Positions 63,621-64,000 of a stretch of DNA of 64,000 nt are shown here, piece by piece (position 1 is the stretch's first letter; each line of letters begins with the position of its first letter). The notes beneath the pieces are model-generated. The model had not been told where the DNA came from, did not search any database, and saw only the letters and a list, made by a program, of their open reading frames with translations. Origin of the DNA: Minwuia thermotolerans (lineage in GTDB: Bacteria > Pseudomonadota > Alphaproteobacteria > Minwuiales > Minwuiaceae); assembly GCA_021604565.1 (NCBI GenBank), contig BQJF01000010.1, forward strand, positions 1 to 64,000. The letters run 5' to 3'. A program made the position numbers and the translations under genes.

Positions 63621-64000
63621 TCAGCTGTCCCCGGAAGCCGGAAACTGCATGCCGTCGAGAAATGACTGGATCTCGGCCTGTGTGACCGGCGGCGCAGCCC
63701 ACTGATTCCGGCCGAACAGGATCGTCATGGTCTTGCCGGCGCGGTTGTAAGCTGCGGGTACGATCAGGATCGCGATGCGGTGGCTGTGATCGCCGGTCGA
63801 AAGCTGACGGCCCCGCCCGAATGTCGCCGTCACGGTCCGCCCGTCGGGCAGGGCGACCGACACCGTGTTCCCGGCATCGAAAGCGATATTGTTGCTGTAG
63901 TTGGCGGTCGAAGGCCTGAAGAAATACCGGGCCAGCCAGTTTCGCATCTCATCTTCGTCCGGCTCCTGATCGCGCCAGAACTCGATCCGGATGATCCTGC
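63621..64000 (-). CDS. Hypothetical protein, 5' end beyond the window
   Basis: The frame stays open from 63621 to the right edge, so at least 125 residues belong to a gene whose start lies outside. An internal ATG at 63947 is unlikely to be the start because RIEFWRDQEPDEDE continues directly into it. Visible: VSVALPDGRTVTATFGRG, HRIAILIVPAAYNRAGKTMTILFGRNQW. No family recognised. It is upstream of, and close to, the nucleoside hydrolase gene. Confidence 0.55.
   Translation of the reverse strand, partial: RIIRIEFWRDQEPDEDEMRNWLARYFFRPSTANYSNNIAFDAGNTVSVALPDGRTVTATFGRGRQLSTGDHSHRIAILIVPAAYNRAGKTMTILFGRNQWAAPPVTQAEIQSFLDGMQFPASGDS

Overview
The window looks like the chromosome of a GC-rich alphaproteobacterium. 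The evidence is a compact his operon, a short alphaproteobacterial-type glucose-6-phosphate isomerase translationally coupled to an endonuclease-type MutL, a 1150-residue pyruvate carboxylase, and many GTG/TTG starts behind strong GGAGG sites. A Rhodospirillales-like host is plausible, but the sequence alone does not prove it.

Layout. (1) 1-20.9 kb is ordinary chromosome: a 5'-truncated acyl-CoA dehydrogenase, an HtrA-like lipoprotein protease, a beta-lactamase-fold hydrolase, the his cluster hisB-hisH-GNAT-hisA-hisF-hisE-HIT on the minus strand, pgi-mutL, small lipoproteins, a GMC oxidoreductase, pyruvate carboxylase, a periplasmic metallo-hydrolase, an acyl-CoA carboxylase beta subunit, and tRNA-Lys(CTT). 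(2) 20.9-33.4 kb is a 12.4-kb prophage-like island integrated in the 3' end of that tRNA. It is bounded by a 56-bp direct repeat (53/56 identical) and carries a tyrosine integrase, an AlpA-type regulator, small DNA-binding proteins, DUF5681 and internal-virion-like proteins, but no recognisable capsid, portal or large terminase gene. It contains an unusual array of short hairpins (29712-30184) running through two consecutive ORFs. (3) 33.4-42.1 kb is a second accessory island, apparently of different base composition. Its minus-strand operon combines XRE regulator, ImmA/IrrE protease, papain-like protease, thymidylate-synthase-like enzyme, possible NTP-pyrophosphatase-like protein, membrane-anchored dCTP-deaminase-fold protein and a putative DNA-base-hypermodification (HMUDK helical/aGPT-pyrophosphorylase) protein. 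A PD-(D/E)XK nuclease lies upstream. This is the best candidate for an undescribed conflict or DNA-modification system. (4) 42.5-54.3 kb is a catabolic cassette resembling the phthalate 4,5-dioxygenase pathway (Rieske oxygenase, PDR-type reductase, dihydrodiol dehydrogenase, dihydroxyphthalate decarboxylase). It also has a TAXI-TRAP transporter, an aldehyde dehydrogenase, a ThDP enzyme and a MarR regulator. A 46-bp imperfect direct repeat with internal dyad symmetry lies on both sides. (5) 54.4-62.6 kb looks like the backbone of a conjugative or mobilisable element: HerA/TraD-like ATPase, replication-relaxation-like protein, XRE plus RuvC-like pair, a 1-kb GC-rich leader, and a ParB-like protein ending in an intrinsic terminator. 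(6) 62.6-64 kb holds a nucleoside-hydrolase lipoprotein and a 5'-truncated gene at the window edge.

Functionally, the accessory DNA between tRNA-Lys and about 62.6 kb reads as an accretion of several elements: a satellite or defective prophage, a nucleotide-metabolism/modification island, an aromatic-acid catabolic cassette with paired MarR-type operators at 48557-48588, and a transfer/partition module. All family calls come from reading motifs by eye; no search was run.
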